Origin: DASYGT01 sp035999365
GTDB lineage: Bacteria; Actinomycetota; Actinomycetes; Mycobacteriales; Jatrophihabitantaceae
Length of the DNA stretch: 41,588 bases
Assembly: GCA_035999365.1 (NCBI GenBank)
Contig: DASYGT010000042.1
Coordinates: 1 to 41,588, forward strand
Direction: 5' to 3'
Of the stretch, positions 1 through 7,994 are shown in pieces. How positions within the stretch are numbered: the stretch's first letter is position 1; each line of letters opens with the position of its first letter. The translations under genes were made by a program, and so were the position numbers. A model generated the notes under the pieces. That model had not been told where the DNA came from. It searched no databases and saw only the letters and a program-made list of their open reading frames with translations.

Positions 1-2079
1 CAGCTCGTCGTCGATCGCGAGGCCGTCGACGACCTCGGACCCGTCGAGCAGTGCGCGGATGAAGGCGAGGTGTTCAGCGGTTCGCGCCGAACCGAGGAGC
101 GCGTGTGCCCACGCCAGCTGATGGTCGGAGCCCGGCGCCGCGCGGCGCAGAGCGGCGAAGGCTGTGTCGGCCACGGCGGCCCACCCTTCAGGGGCCCACG
201 CGGGATCGGCGTGGATCTCGAGCGAGCGGAGTGCGAGCCGGATCAGCGACTGCAGAACCCCGATGTCGGTCTCCTGCTCCGCACCGGCCAGCACCAGGGC
301 GATGTAGTCGCGGGTGGGCAGTTCACCATCGCGCACCATGTCCCAGCTCGAGGACCAGGCCAGCGCGCGGGGTAGCGAGTCCATCAGCTTCGCGATCCCG
401 CCCGTGCGCAGCGTCTCCAGGCTGCGGTCGTCGAGCCGCAGCTTGCAGTACGTGAGGTCGTCGTCGTTCACGATCAGCAACGCCGGCTGCCGACGGCCGA
501 CCAGCGCGGCGACCGCAGTGCGCTCACCGTTCACGTCCAACTCGATGCGATCCGTGCGTTTGAGCTCCCCGTCAACCTCCTCGTACAGCCCGACGGCCAG
601 CCGGTGCGGGCGCAGGACGTTCGACGTGGCGACCTCGTTCGGAGCCGTCTGGACGATGTCGAACGACAGGTAGCGGCCCTCGTCGTCGAGCGTGAAATCC
701 GGGCGCAACGCGTTGATGCCGGCTGTCTCGAGCCAGAGCTTGGACCAGTCGCCGAGGTTGCGCCCGGACGAGCGCTCCAGGGCGCGGAGCAGGTCCGCCA
801 GCGTCGTGTTGCCATAGGCGTGGTCGGCGAAGTACTCGCGAAGGCCGGCGAGAAATGCCTCGATCCCCACGAAGGCGCCGAGCTGCTTCAGGACGCTGGC
901 ACCCTTGGCGTAGGTGATGCCGTCGAAGTTCACCTCGGCGGTCTGGACGTCTGGCGCGTCGGTGGCGATCGGGTGGGTGGAGGGCTGCTGATCCTGGCGG
1001 TAGGCCCAGCTCTTCTCGACGTTGGCGAACGTCGTCCACGCGTCTGACCAGCGGGTCGCGTTCGTCTGGCAGAGCACCGAGGCGTACGTCGCGAACGACT
1101 CGTTCAGCCAGAGGTCGTCCCACCAGCGCATCGTCACCAGGTCGCCGAACCACATGTGCGCCATCTCGTGCAGAATCGTCTCGGCGCGGCGCTCGTAGCG
1201 TGCGTCGGTGACCTTGCTACGGAAGACGTAGTCCTCGCGGAACGTCACGCAGCCGGCGTTCTCCATCGCCCCGGCGTTGAACTCCGGCACGAACAGCTGG
1301 TCGTACTTGTCGAATGCGTACCGCGTCCCGAAGTTGGCGTGGTACCAGTCGAAGCCCTGTGTAGTGATGAGGAACAGTTCGTCGGCATCGAGGTGCTTGG
1401 CGAGCGTCTTGCGGCACCACAGGCCGAGGTCGATGCCGTCGTGCGAGGTACGCACGACGTGATACGGACCCGCGACGAGCGCCGTGATGTACGGGCTGAT
1501 GCGTGCTGTCGTGGCGAAGGCGACGATCTTGCCGACGCTGGGCTGTTCGATCGGAACCGTTCGGCCGTTCGAGGCGACCTCCCAGTGTTCGGGCACGGTG
1601 GCTCGGATGGTGAACTCTGCCTTCAAATCGGGCTGGTCGAAGCAGGCGTACATGCGCTTGGCGTCGGCGGTCTCGAACTGTGAGTACAGGTAGGTTTCGC
1701 CGTCGAGCGGGTCGACGAAACGGTGCAGGCCTTCACCGGTGTTGGTGTAGATCAGGTCGGCGTCGACGACGAGCTCGTTGTCGGCTGCGAGATTGTGCAG
1801 CGTGATTCCTCGCTCTGGCGCGTACCCGGTCACGTCCACGGGCTCGCCGTTGAGGGTGACGGAATGGAACTTGTCGGCGATGACGTCCACGAAGGTGGAT
1901 TCGCCCGGGCGGGTGGCGGTGAACCGGATCGTCGTCGTCGAGCGGAAGGTGCGCTCGGACGGTTTGCCACCGCCGTCGGTCAAGTCGAGAGAGATGTCGT
2001 AGGACTCGACGTGCAGCAATTCGGCACGCGCGCGGGCGTCGTCGCGGGTGAGATTGGGAACGGCGCTCGGTGCGGCCAT
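1..2079 (-). CDS. pepN: Aminopeptidase N (M1 zinc metallopeptidase), C-terminus cut by window edge
   Basis: This is a zinc aminopeptidase that removes N-terminal residues from peptides, probably in the cytoplasm, since no signal peptide is visible. The reading frame stays open to base 1, giving 693 codons, so the C-terminal part of the usual ~850-residue protein lies outside the window. The M1 exopeptidase signature GAMEN is at residues 270-274. The zinc site is H304-E-M-A-H308, with the third ligand E327 in the NESFATY segment, which is the expected 18-residue spacing. The ATG at 2079 is preceded by an AAGGA ribosome-binding site about 10 nt upstream. The gene is divergent from the peroxiredoxin gene. 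In mycobacteria pepN also lies beside an Rv2466c-type gene, as it does here. Confidence 0.96.
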   Translation of the reverse strand, partial: MAAPSAVPNLTRDDARARAELLHVESYDISLDLTDGGGKPSERTFRSTTTIRFTATRPGESTFVDVIADKFHSVTLNGEPVDVTGYAPERGITLHNLAADNELVVDADLIYTNTGEGLHRFVDPLDGETYLYSQFETADAKRMYACFDQPDLKAEFTIRATVPEHWEVASNGRTVPIEQPSVGKIVAFATTARISPYITALVAGPYHVVRTSHDGIDLGLWCRKTLAKHLDADELFLITTQGFDWYHANFGTRYAFDKYDQLFVPEFNAGAMENAGCVTFREDYVFRSKVTDARYERRAETILHEMAHMWFGDLVTMRWWDDLWLNESFATYASVLCQTNATRWSDAWTTFANVEKSWAYRQDQQPSTHPIATDAPDVQTAEVNFDGITYAKGASVLKQLGAFVGIEAFLAGLREYFADHAYGNTTLADLLRALERSSGRNLGDWSKLWLETAGINALRPDFTLDDEGRYLSFDIVQTAPNEVATSNVLRPHRLAVGLYEEVDGELKRTDRIELDVNGERTAVAALVGRRQPALLIVNDDDLTYCKLRLDDRSLETLRTGGIAKLMDSLPRALAWSSSWDMVRDGELPTRDYIALVLAGAEQETDIGVLQSLIRLALRSLEIHADPAWAPEGWAAVADTAFAALRRAAPGSDHQLAWAHALLGSARTAEHLAFIRALLDGSEVVDGLAIDDEL

Positions 2080-2206
2080 GTGCGCATCATCCTTCGGCAG
2101 AATCGCGGGTTCGATGTAGTGGCGGCACGCGGTTCCGTGCGGTGCCGATATGAGACAAGTCTTTCACAATTGCCGCGGCATCCGCACCGGCTACTACTCT
2201 GGCGGC

Positions 2207-2662
2207 ATGCAGGCTGGAGATCTTGTACCCGATTTCGAATTGCCCGACCAGGACGGGCAGCCACGCCGCCTGTCGGCGATGTTGCAGGACGGGCCGGTAG
2301 TGCTGTTCTTCTACCCCGCGGCGATGACGACCGGGTGCACGAAGGAAGCCTGTCACTTCCGTGACCTCGCCGCCGAGTTCGCGGCGGCCGGCGTTCAGCG
2401 CGTCGGCATCAGCCGCGACTCGGTCGAGCGGCAGAAGCAATTCGCCGACCGGCACTCCTTCGACTACCCGTTGCTGGCCGACACCGAGGGCGCGGTGGCC
2501 GCGATCTTCGGGGTCAAGCGGGGAAAGCTCGGCGAGCGGCTCGGTGCTCCCGTGAAGCGATGGACCTTCGCCATCGGCAAGGACAGCCGAGTGGTGGCGG
2601 CGATCCACAGCGAGGTCAACATGGACACCCACGCTGACGAGGCACTCGCCGCGTTCCGCTGA
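2207..2662 (+). CDS. Peroxiredoxin, BCP/AhpC-TSA type (thioredoxin-dependent peroxidase)
   Basis: This 151-residue peroxiredoxin reduces hydrogen peroxide and organic peroxides through an active-site cysteine. The peroxidatic motif PxxxTxxC reads P-AAM-T-TG-C and ends at C44. A second cysteine, C49, sits five residues later, as in the BCP class that resolves within one subunit. The product is cytosolic. An in-frame ATG at 2150 would add 19 residues with no homology-like features. I prefer 2207 because the protein then begins at the canonical MxxGDxxPDFxLPDQDG segment and because a -10-like TACTCT at 2195-2200 lies exactly 6 nt before the ATG, which suggests a leaderless transcript. No Shine-Dalgarno is visible. 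The thiol-redox neighbour downstream suggests a small oxidative-stress locus, but this is only an inference. Confidence 0.92.
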   Translation: MQAGDLVPDFELPDQDGQPRRLSAMLQDGPVVLFFYPAAMTTGCTKEACHFRDLAAEFAAAGVQRVGISRDSVERQKQFADRHSFDYPLLADTEGAVAAIFGVKRGKLGERLGAPVKRWTFAIGKDSRVVAAIHSEVNMDTHADEALAAFR

Positions 2663-2715
2663 GATCTTCCCGACACGGTTGTTTAGGACTCAACCAACCA
2701 GGGTATCTTGGGTGC

Positions 2716-3339
2716 ATGGATGACATTCGTCCCCTTCGCCCGATAGTTCGCTTCTGGTTCGACCCGCTGTGCCCGTTCGCCTGGGTTACCTCTCGCTGGA
2801 TCCTGGAGGTGGAGAGGCAGCGCGACATCGAACTCTCCTTCCACGTGATGTCGTTGTCGGTGCTGAACGAGGACCGCGACGACCTGCCGGAGTCGTACCG
2901 CGAGATGCTCGGCCGAGGCTGGGGCCCGGTGCGGGTGGCCATCGCGGCAGAAGAGCAGTACGGCAACGAGGTACTGCGCGGTCTGTACACCGCGCTCGGC
3001 CGGCGCAAGCACGATGAGGGCCGCGACTTCGACCGCCAGGTGATTGCCGAGGCGCTTGCCGAGGTCGGGCTGCCCGAGTCTCTCGCCGACGTCGCATACA
3101 CCGACGAGTTCGACGAGCAGCTGCGCAAGTCCCACCACGAGGGTATGGACCCCGTCGGCGACGAGGTCGGAACCCCCGTGATCCACATCGACGGGACGGC
3201 GTTCTTCGGCCCGGTCCTCACCCGTATCCCGCGCGGCGAGGATGCGCTCCGCGTCTGGGACGGTGCCCGCGCACTCGCGGACTACCCCTACTTCTTCGAA
3301 CTCAAGCGCACGCGCACCGAATCGCCCCAGTTCGGCTGA
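2716..3339 (+). CDS. DsbA-family thioredoxin-fold protein, Rv2466c-like (mycothiol-dependent reductase family)
   Basis: This 207-residue protein has a thioredoxin fold with an inserted helical domain. From memory, it aligns along its whole length with Mycobacterium tuberculosis Rv2466c, a mycothiol-dependent nitroreductase/S-transferase. Shared blocks include FWFDPLCP, SRWILEVE, SHHEGMD, VGTPVIH and FFELKRTRTE-PQF. The active site is C19-P-F-A22, where Rv2466c has CPWC, so the resolving cysteine is absent and only a monothiol mechanism is possible. CPFA-type relatives are common in actinobacteria, so this is probably a stable subfamily and not a mutation. A TATCTT box at 2704-2709 lies 6 nt before the ATG and no Shine-Dalgarno is seen, so the mRNA is probably leaderless. 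Mycothiol should be available because mshC is encoded at 11.3 kb. Confidence 0.9.
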   Translation: MDDIRPLRPIVRFWFDPLCPFAWVTSRWILEVERQRDIELSFHVMSLSVLNEDRDDLPESYREMLGRGWGPVRVAIAAEEQYGNEVLRGLYTALGRRKHDEGRDFDRQVIAEALAEVGLPESLADVAYTDEFDEQLRKSHHEGMDPVGDEVGTPVIHIDGTAFFGPVLTRIPRGEDALRVWDGARALADYPYFFELKRTRTESPQFG

Positions 3340-3345
3340 GGCCCG

Positions 3346-4248
3346 TCAGGATGTCGTCGCGAGGTCGAGGGCGACCGAATCCTGGATCGCGGTCGGCTTG
3401 AGGCCGAAGGTCTGCTCGGCGAGAGTTGAGTCGAGCACGAACGGCCTGCGGAACTGATGCTGCGTCTCGCGCAGTTCGCGGACGAACGGCTGGAAGAGCC
3501 CGACCGTCCACAGCGCCGGGTAGGGCAGCGCGGCAACCTTCGGGCGAACGCCGAGCTGCTGCGCCGCGATCGCGGTGAGTTCGCGAATGCTCAGCGGGGC
3601 GGCGCTCGGTACGTGCCACACCCGGCCCCACGCACGCTCGTCGCGAACGCCCGTGACGAGCAGCGTCGCGACGTCGTCGACGTTCGTCCAGGTGTGGGAA
3701 GCGTCGAGGTCGGCGGGGATGTACGCGGTGCGGCCCTTGCGCCACGCCGGTGCGACGAGGGTGCCGAGCAGCGAGTTCCCGCCCAGGTAGTCGCTGCCGC
3801 GTACTTCGAAGGCGCGGATTCGTCCCGCAGCGTGCGCGGCGAGTGCATCGCGGGTCATCTGTGCGCGCACCTGGCCCTTGGCGCCGGTGGCGGCCATCGG
3901 CATGTCCTCGGTCATCGGCCGGTCGACCGGCCCGTAGACGTAGAGATTGCCTGTGGTGGCGAGAACGGCGCCCGATGTCTCGGCGGCACGGAGCAGTGCG
4001 GCCGCGATGGGCGGCCACTGCTGTGCCCATTTGTCGTAGGGCGGGTTGACGCAGTTGTAGATCGCACTCGCGCCGAGCGCCGCGGCCGTGAGCGCCGCCG
4101 GGTCTGCGGCGTCTGCCGCGATGCGTTCGACCCCGTCGATTCCGGTGCCCGAGCGTGTGAGTACGCGGACTGCCTCGCCGTCGGCGAGAAGGTGCCGTGC
4201 CACAGCCGAACCGACCGGCCCGGCTCCGACGATGAGGTGAACAGCCAT
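3346..4248 (-). CDS. NAD(P)-binding epimerase/dehydratase family protein (extended SDR type)
   Basis: This is a 300-residue Rossmann-fold protein. The N-terminal beta strand leads into GAGPVG (about residues 8-13), the glycine-rich dinucleotide site. Later blocks such as NLYVYGP and a DASHTWTNVDDVA segment are typical of NAD-dependent epimerases of the extended short-chain dehydrogenase superfamily. The usual YxxxK catalytic pair is not clear, so it may be an atypical member that binds the cofactor but has a different or lost chemistry. The substrate is unknown. It is transcribed divergently from a TetR regulator across an operator-rich promoter. AAGGGA at 4255-4260 gives a good ribosome-binding site 6 nt before the ATG. 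The stop lies 6 nt from the end of the convergent DsbA-family gene. The layout implies repression by the neighbouring TetR protein, relieved by an unknown ligand. Confidence 0.85.
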   Translation of the reverse strand: MAVHLIVGAGPVGSAVARHLLADGEAVRVLTRSGTGIDGVERIAADAADPAALTAAALGASAIYNCVNPPYDKWAQQWPPIAAALLRAAETSGAVLATTGNLYVYGPVDRPMTEDMPMAATGAKGQVRAQMTRDALAAHAAGRIRAFEVRGSDYLGGNSLLGTLVAPAWRKGRTAYIPADLDASHTWTNVDDVATLLVTGVRDERAWGRVWHVPSAAPLSIRELTAIAAQQLGVRPKVAALPYPALWTVGLFQPFVRELRETQHQFRRPFVLDSTLAEQTFGLKPTAIQDSVALDLATTS

Positions 4249-4374
4249 CGGTATTCCCTTCGCTTAGGGAGAGCACTGCTCTCGGACTAGAGCATCGCTC
4301 ACATTCGAATCATTTGTCAAGAGCGGTGTTCTCGAATGAGTGCGCCGCTCACAAATATGTGCCAGACTTTCGCC
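4249..4374. promoter_or_regulatory. Divergent promoter with four copies of a 15-bp operator
   Basis: Four related 15-bp sites occur at 4269-4283 (GAGAGCACTGCTCTC, perfect 6-bp arms), 4288-4302, 4319-4333 and 4338-4352. The last three each match the first at 11 of 15 positions. Starts are 19, 31 and 19 bp apart, so the sites form two equal pairs. On the minus strand a TTGACA -35 (plus 4315-4320) and a GATGCT -10 (plus 4291-4296), with an 18-bp spacer, lie among the sites: copy 2 covers the -10 and copy 3 touches the -35. This is what one expects for repression by the adjacent TetR protein, with probable autoregulation. Sites 3 and 4 would overlap the upstream ATG at 4336, which argues for a later start of the regulator. 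Confidence 0.7.
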
Positions 4375-5070
4375 ATGACAGCCCCGCCGCGTTCCTCGGT
4401 GCGTGCGAGAGTGCGCGCCGAGATGACCGACCAGATAAAGCAGACCGCACGCCGCCAGCTTGCAGAGCACGGCCCGGACATCTCGCTGCGCGCGGTCGCC
4501 CGCGACGTCGGCGTCGTCTCCTCGGCCGTCTACCGCTACTTCCCGAGCCGCGACGATCTGCTCACCGCGCTGATCGTCGATGCCTACCTGTCGCTGGCCG
4601 AGGCCGCAGAGCGTGCCGAGAGCGCAGTGCCGAGACGCGATGTCCTTGCCCGGTGGATGGCGCTCGGCCGTGGCATTCGCGCCTGGGCCCTGGCCAACCG
4701 GCACGAGTACGCGCTGCTCTACGGCAGTCCCGTTCCGGGCTACGCGGCACCACAGGACACCATCGAGCCCGCTGCCCGTCCCGTGCTCGCCGTCATGGCC
4801 ATCATCCGTGATGCCCTTGCCACGGGGGCGCTCGTGCCGGCACCCACCCGGCTACCGCGTGCGGTCCGCGAGGACATCGAACAGTTGAGCGCGCTGCAGG
4901 GCTGGGACGGCGTTCCCGCAGCGGTGTTCGCCCGGTTGATGACTGCCTGGGCCCAGCTGTTCGGGGCGATCAGCTTCGAGCTGTTCGGACGGTTGCAGAA
5001 CGCGATCGTCGACTACGAGGCGTTCTTCGACTACCAGTGGCGGGCGATGGCGGGCCATGTCGGCCTCTGA
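4375..5070 (+). CDS. TetR/AcrR-family transcriptional regulator, WHG-type C-terminal domain
   Basis: This is a 231-residue repressor-type protein. The N-terminal 60 or so residues form the TetR DNA-binding domain, with the helix-turn-helix recognisable as ISLRAVARDVGVVSSAVYRYFPSRDDLL. The rest is the ligand-binding and dimer domain. The segment around residues 100-130 (WALANRHEYALLYGSPVPGY) is characteristic of the WHG C-terminal domain. In-frame starts exist at 4336, 4357 and 4375. I chose 4375 because the family normally begins shortly before the HTH and because the operator copies extend to 4352. The gene is divergent from the epimerase, which it probably controls together with itself. Its last 14 bp overlap the start of the DUF952 gene, so the two are probably cotranscribed. 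The ligand is unknown. Confidence 0.88.
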   Translation: MTAPPRSSVRARVRAEMTDQIKQTARRQLAEHGPDISLRAVARDVGVVSSAVYRYFPSRDDLLTALIVDAYLSLAEAAERAESAVPRRDVLARWMALGRGIRAWALANRHEYALLYGSPVPGYAAPQDTIEPAARPVLAVMAIIRDALATGALVPAPTRLPRAVREDIEQLSALQGWDGVPAAVFARLMTAWAQLFGAISFELFGRLQNAIVDYEAFFDYQWRAMAGHVGL

Positions 5071-5425
5071 GCTGCAACACCTGTTCCACATCGTCGCCCC
5101 GGACGAGTGGGCAGCGTCCGGGCCGTCGGGTGAGTACCGCGCAGCGTCACTGGACACCGAAGGGTTCATCCACTGCTCGTTCGCGGCGCAGGTTCGTGGC
5201 ACGCTCGCGCGGCATTACCAGGGTGCGAGGGGTTTGCTCGTGGTCGAGTTGGATCCGTCGCGGATCGCTGCGCCGATCCGGGTCGAGCACAGTTCCGCCG
5301 CCGGTGCCCGATTCCCCCACGTGTACGGACCGATCCCCGTCGACGCTGCCGTGGCGACGCACAGCGCCGACCGCTGGCTCAGCGGTCCGGCCCGCCGAGG
5401 CGGCGCTGCATCGCCGGATCGCTGA
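5057..5425 (+). CDS. DUF952 domain-containing protein
   Basis: This is a 122-residue cytosolic protein of the DUF952 family. The diagnostic blocks are HLFHIVAPDEW near the N-terminus, DTEGFIHCSFAAQV in the middle (the GFIHCS core) and FPHVYGPIPVDAV near the C-terminus. The conserved histidines and serine in these blocks are thought to line a pocket. No reaction is established for the family to my knowledge, so none is assigned. The ATG lies inside the end of the TetR gene (14-bp overlap), so it is probably translated from the same mRNA. Its 3' end overlaps the convergent ctaG-like gene by 47 bp. The conserved domain ends near residue 105; the last 15 residues lie in the overlap and look unconserved. 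Confidence 0.82.
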   Translation: MSASELQHLFHIVAPDEWAASGPSGEYRAASLDTEGFIHCSFAAQVRGTLARHYQGARGLLVVELDPSRIAAPIRVEHSSAAGARFPHVYGPIPVDAAVATHSADRWLSGPARRGGAASPDR

Positions 5426-6344
5426 GCCACCACGGGACGTCTGCCGCAGCTCCGGGATCGCCGGGCGTCAGGCCGGAGCGCGCGGCCCTTTCGGCCTCGA
5501 GAACTGCGTCGACCTCCGCGGCTTCCCGCACGTCTGCGCGAACCCACCGACGGAAGACCAGAAGCAGGAACGGCAGATCGATGACCTCTGCCACACACCA
5601 GACGACGGCGCCGGAGATCTGCTGATCGTGCAGCGCGGCCGGCGACCACGTATGCGTTGCACGATGGTCGAAATACGACGTCGTGAGCGTCGTGTGCAGC
5701 CGCAGGGCGATGCCCGGGATCGCGTCGAGCACGAGTTCGAACGAACCGATCGCGAGCGACAGGCCGACGGCAAGCGAACCCGGCGCGTCGTCCGGTCCGA
5801 CGAGCGGTAACACGATCAACGCGCCGACCAGGACCAGAGCGAGCTGAACGACCCAGGCGACCGGTGACCACTGCGCGACCCACGCCGGTAGGGGACCGAA
5901 GAACAGAACTGCGCACAGGATGGGCACGAGTGCCGGTCCGACGAGGGGATTCGCGACGATGCGGCCGAAACGCGAGCGGATGACGCGGTCGACGAGTCCT
6001 GTCGCGCCGCCATGAGCCCGCGCCAACTGGATCGGCTGCCCCGCGAGCAGCACGAGGGGTACGAGGAGGAGCAGCGCGAGCGCCTGACCGGTCCAGGCCC
6101 AGTACAGCGAGCGCCGGTACACCTCGAGCCAGCCGCAGCACGTGTAGAGGAGCGACGCGACACCCAGAAGGAACACGACCGTTCGCCGCACTGGCCACGG
6201 CGCGCCCGCCCTGCCGACATCGCGCGCCGCGCGCAGGTACCAGGCCGCGATGGCCAGCCCGACCACGAGGGCGACCGGTTGCCAGGTCGTCCTGCTGGCG
6301 AGGCCGGCGAAGGCGGGCACCGGCAAGGCCATCACGCCGTCCAT
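5379..6344 (-). CDS. Cytochrome c oxidase assembly protein, CtaG (caa3_CtaG) family
   Basis: This is a 321-residue integral membrane protein of the caa3-type CtaG family, involved in copper delivery to, or assembly of, cytochrome c oxidase in the plasma membrane. About seven hydrophobic segments are visible, beginning near residue 22. Family-typical pieces include the LLYTCCGWLEVYRRSLYWAWTGQ region, DAIPGIALRLHTT and the late HDQQISGAVVWCVAEVIDLPFL segment, where the His/Gln residues are candidates for metal binding. The C-terminal cytosolic tail ends in WWLSDPAMQRRLG, as in other actinobacterial members. The start is uncertain: the ATG at 6344 has little spacing for a ribosome-binding site, and an ATG at 6332 (residue 5) is an alternative. 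It runs convergent to DUF952 and divergent from rpiB. Confidence 0.86.
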   Translation of the reverse strand: MDGVMALPVPAFAGLASRTTWQPVALVVGLAIAAWYLRAARDVGRAGAPWPVRRTVVFLLGVASLLYTCCGWLEVYRRSLYWAWTGQALALLLLVPLVLLAGQPIQLARAHGGATGLVDRVIRSRFGRIVANPLVGPALVPILCAVLFFGPLPAWVAQWSPVAWVVQLALVLVGALIVLPLVGPDDAPGSLAVGLSLAIGSFELVLDAIPGIALRLHTTLTTSYFDHRATHTWSPAALHDQQISGAVVWCVAEVIDLPFLLLVFRRWVRADVREAAEVDAVLEAERAARSGLTPGDPGAAADVPWWLSDPAMQRRLGGPDR

Positions 6345-6418
6345 TGTCCCAGCCGCGACCTGTCCCGACTGATCGCGCCTGCCCCCGAACGTCGCACAGT
6401 TCCTGCGATGATGGCCGC

Positions 6419-6892
6419 ATGCGGCTTTTCCTCGGCAGCGATCACGCCGGATTCGAGCTCAAGGCCCGGTTGATCACCCATCTCCGTGAAGCGGGACACG
6501 ACCCGGTCGACTGCGGCGCCCTCGTCTTCGACGTCGACGACGACTACCCGCCTCCCTGCATCACCGCGGCCGCCCGCACCGTCGCCGAACCCGGCACCCT
6601 GGGCGTCGTCATCGGCGGCTCGGGCAACGGCGAGCAGATTGCCGCGAACAAGGTCCCCGGTGTGCGCGCAGCCTTGGTCTGGAGCGACGACACCGCCCGG
6701 TTGGCGCGCGAACACAACGACGCGAACGTGATCAGCATCGGGGCCCGCAACCACACCGACGTCGACGCCGTCCGCTTCGTGGACATCTTCATCGCCACGC
6801 CGTTCAGCCAGGGGGAGCGGCACCGCCGACGGATCGCGATGCTTGCCGAGTACGAAGCGACGGGAGCGATCAGCGGTCACGAGACCCGCTGA
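6419..6892 (+). CDS. rpiB: Ribose-5-phosphate isomerase B
   Basis: This 157-residue enzyme interconverts ribose 5-phosphate and ribulose 5-phosphate in the non-oxidative pentose phosphate pathway. The N-terminal SDHAG motif (residues 7-11) binds the substrate. The loop GSGNGE at 67-72 places E72 where enteric RpiB has its catalytic cysteine. This Glu-type active site is the form known from mycobacterial RpiB. The ATG at 6419 gives the canonical N-terminus; an upstream in-frame ATG at 6344 would add 25 unconserved residues overlapping the divergent gene's start. rpiB is also a neighbour of the Rv2466c gene in mycobacteria, so this is a conserved neighbourhood with later insertions. Confidence 0.94.
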   Translation: MRLFLGSDHAGFELKARLITHLREAGHDPVDCGALVFDVDDDYPPPCITAAARTVAEPGTLGVVIGGSGNGEQIAANKVPGVRAALVWSDDTARLAREHNDANVISIGARNHTDVDAVRFVDIFIATPFSQGERHRRRIAMLAEYEATGAISGHETR

Positions 6893-6914
6893 GCGCAGCG
6901 CAAACGGTCGCACG

Positions 6915-7685
6915 ATGGACATCTCAACGGCAGCCGACGAGCTGTACGGGCTCGCACCCGAGCGGTTCACCGCGCGCCGCGCCGAACTCGCCGCCGAAGC
7001 ACGCGAGGCCGGCGATGCGACGGGCCGCGCCGAGATCATGGCCCTGCGCAAGCCGACCGTCGCCGCCTGGGCCGTGAACCTGGTCGTGCGCGAGCACGAA
7101 GACCAGGTGCAGGAACTGCTGCACATCGCGGAGGAACTACGAGCGGCGCAGCGCGGCCTGGCGGCCGACCGTATGCGCGAGCTCTCCGACCGCCGGCGAG
7201 GGGCCGTGACGGCTCTCACCCGCGCGGCGCGTGACACGGCCAAGGCCGCAGGGCGACAGGTTCCGGACGCCGCCCTCCGGGAGGTCCAGGCCAGCTTCGA
7301 CGCCGCGGTCGCCGACGAGAACGCCGAACGTGCCCTGCGAACGGGCCGCCTGACGAGTGCCCTGAGCTACAGCGGCTTCGGCGAGGTCGACATCAGCGAC
7401 GCTGTTGCCGCGCTCGACGCCCGGCCGCGGCTTGCAGTGGTGTCGGCACCTGGGCCGGCGAAGCGAGTGCCGCAGGATTCCGCCCGCGAGCGCGTTACGC
7501 AACGGCGCGAGCGTGCCGCCGCGCAGGCCCGAGCCGACCTCACCGACGCGACACGCAGACGCGACGAGCTGCTCACGGAAGCGGAGCAGTTGCGCCGACG
7601 GCTGGGCGACATCGAGCGCGACCTGAAGCCGGCCGAGGCCGCGGTGCGCGCTGCGACGCGACGGCTCGACGCTGCCTCGCGCTGA
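6915..7685 (+). CDS. Conserved actinobacterial coiled-coil protein of unknown function
   Basis: This 256-residue, Ala/Arg/Glu-rich protein is predicted to be almost wholly helical. The N-terminal third carries a recognisable block, LRKPTVAAWAVNLVVREHEDQ (from about residue 42), that I have seen in other actinobacterial hypothetical proteins. Residues 60-140 and 185-255 have heptad-like patterns with alternating charged residues, so long coiled coils are likely. A Pro/Val-rich linker near residues 172-182 separates them. There are no signal peptide, membrane segments or catalytic motifs. The ATG at 6915 lies 22 nt after rpiB; an upstream in-frame start at 6843 would overlap rpiB and add 24 basic residues. 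Cotranscription with rpiB is likely. No function is assigned. Confidence 0.78.
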   Translation: MDISTAADELYGLAPERFTARRAELAAEAREAGDATGRAEIMALRKPTVAAWAVNLVVREHEDQVQELLHIAEELRAAQRGLAADRMRELSDRRRGAVTALTRAARDTAKAAGRQVPDAALREVQASFDAAVADENAERALRTGRLTSALSYSGFGEVDISDAVAALDARPRLAVVSAPGPAKRVPQDSARERVTQRRERAAAQARADLTDATRRRDELLTEAEQLRRRLGDIERDLKPAEAAVRAATRRLDAASR

Positions 7686-7697
7686 GCCATCGCCTCG

Positions 7698-7931
7698 TCA
7701 GGTAGGCGGCGGTGTCCAGTGCCGCCTGACGATCACCAGGTCGCGCTCGGCTGCGTCAAGGTCGTCCTCGGTCGGGCGGTTGACGTCGCGACCGCGCAGT
7801 GCGCCCTCCACCCCGAGCTGTGACGGGCCCGACCCGACGAGGTCGCGCAGGCCCCTGTCGCCGGAGTCGCGTGGCGCTCCGCGCTTGCGGGGCGCGCGTC
7901 GCCGGCCGCGCTCGTCCGAGGTCTCGGTCAC
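7698..7931 (-). CDS. Small conserved basic protein, hypothetical
   Basis: This is a 77-residue protein starting at a GTG. An AGGA ribosome-binding site lies 8 nt before the GTG; starting at 7955 instead would add eight residues. The first half is a highly charged, Arg-rich and probably disordered tail. The second half holds the recognisable actinobacterial motif GPSQLGVxGALRxRDVNRPTEDDLDAAERDLVIVRRHW. Small proteins ending in this RPT(D/E)-DL-AAE-xLxxVRRxW pattern are widespread in actinobacteria, often as short standalone genes, but I know of no assigned role. It is convergent with the coiled-coil gene, with a 12-nt gap, and divergent from the penicillin-acylase gene. The KstR-like box at 7995-8008 lies 64 bp upstream, so it could in principle be under the same control. 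Confidence 0.7.
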   Translation of the reverse strand: MTETSDERGRRRAPRKRGAPRDSGDRGLRDLVGSGPSQLGVEGALRGRDVNRPTEDDLDAAERDLVIVRRHWTPPPT

Positions 7932-7994
7932 ACCGGTGATCCTGCCGCATCGCACTTCAAGTGGCGGATTGCCGTCGGCCGGGCCATTGTCAAC

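Noticed and set aside
4336..4374. Earlier ATG starts for the TetR regulator
   Set aside because: They lie within or next to operator copies 3 and 4 and add residues not expected before the HTH domain, although they cannot be fully excluded.
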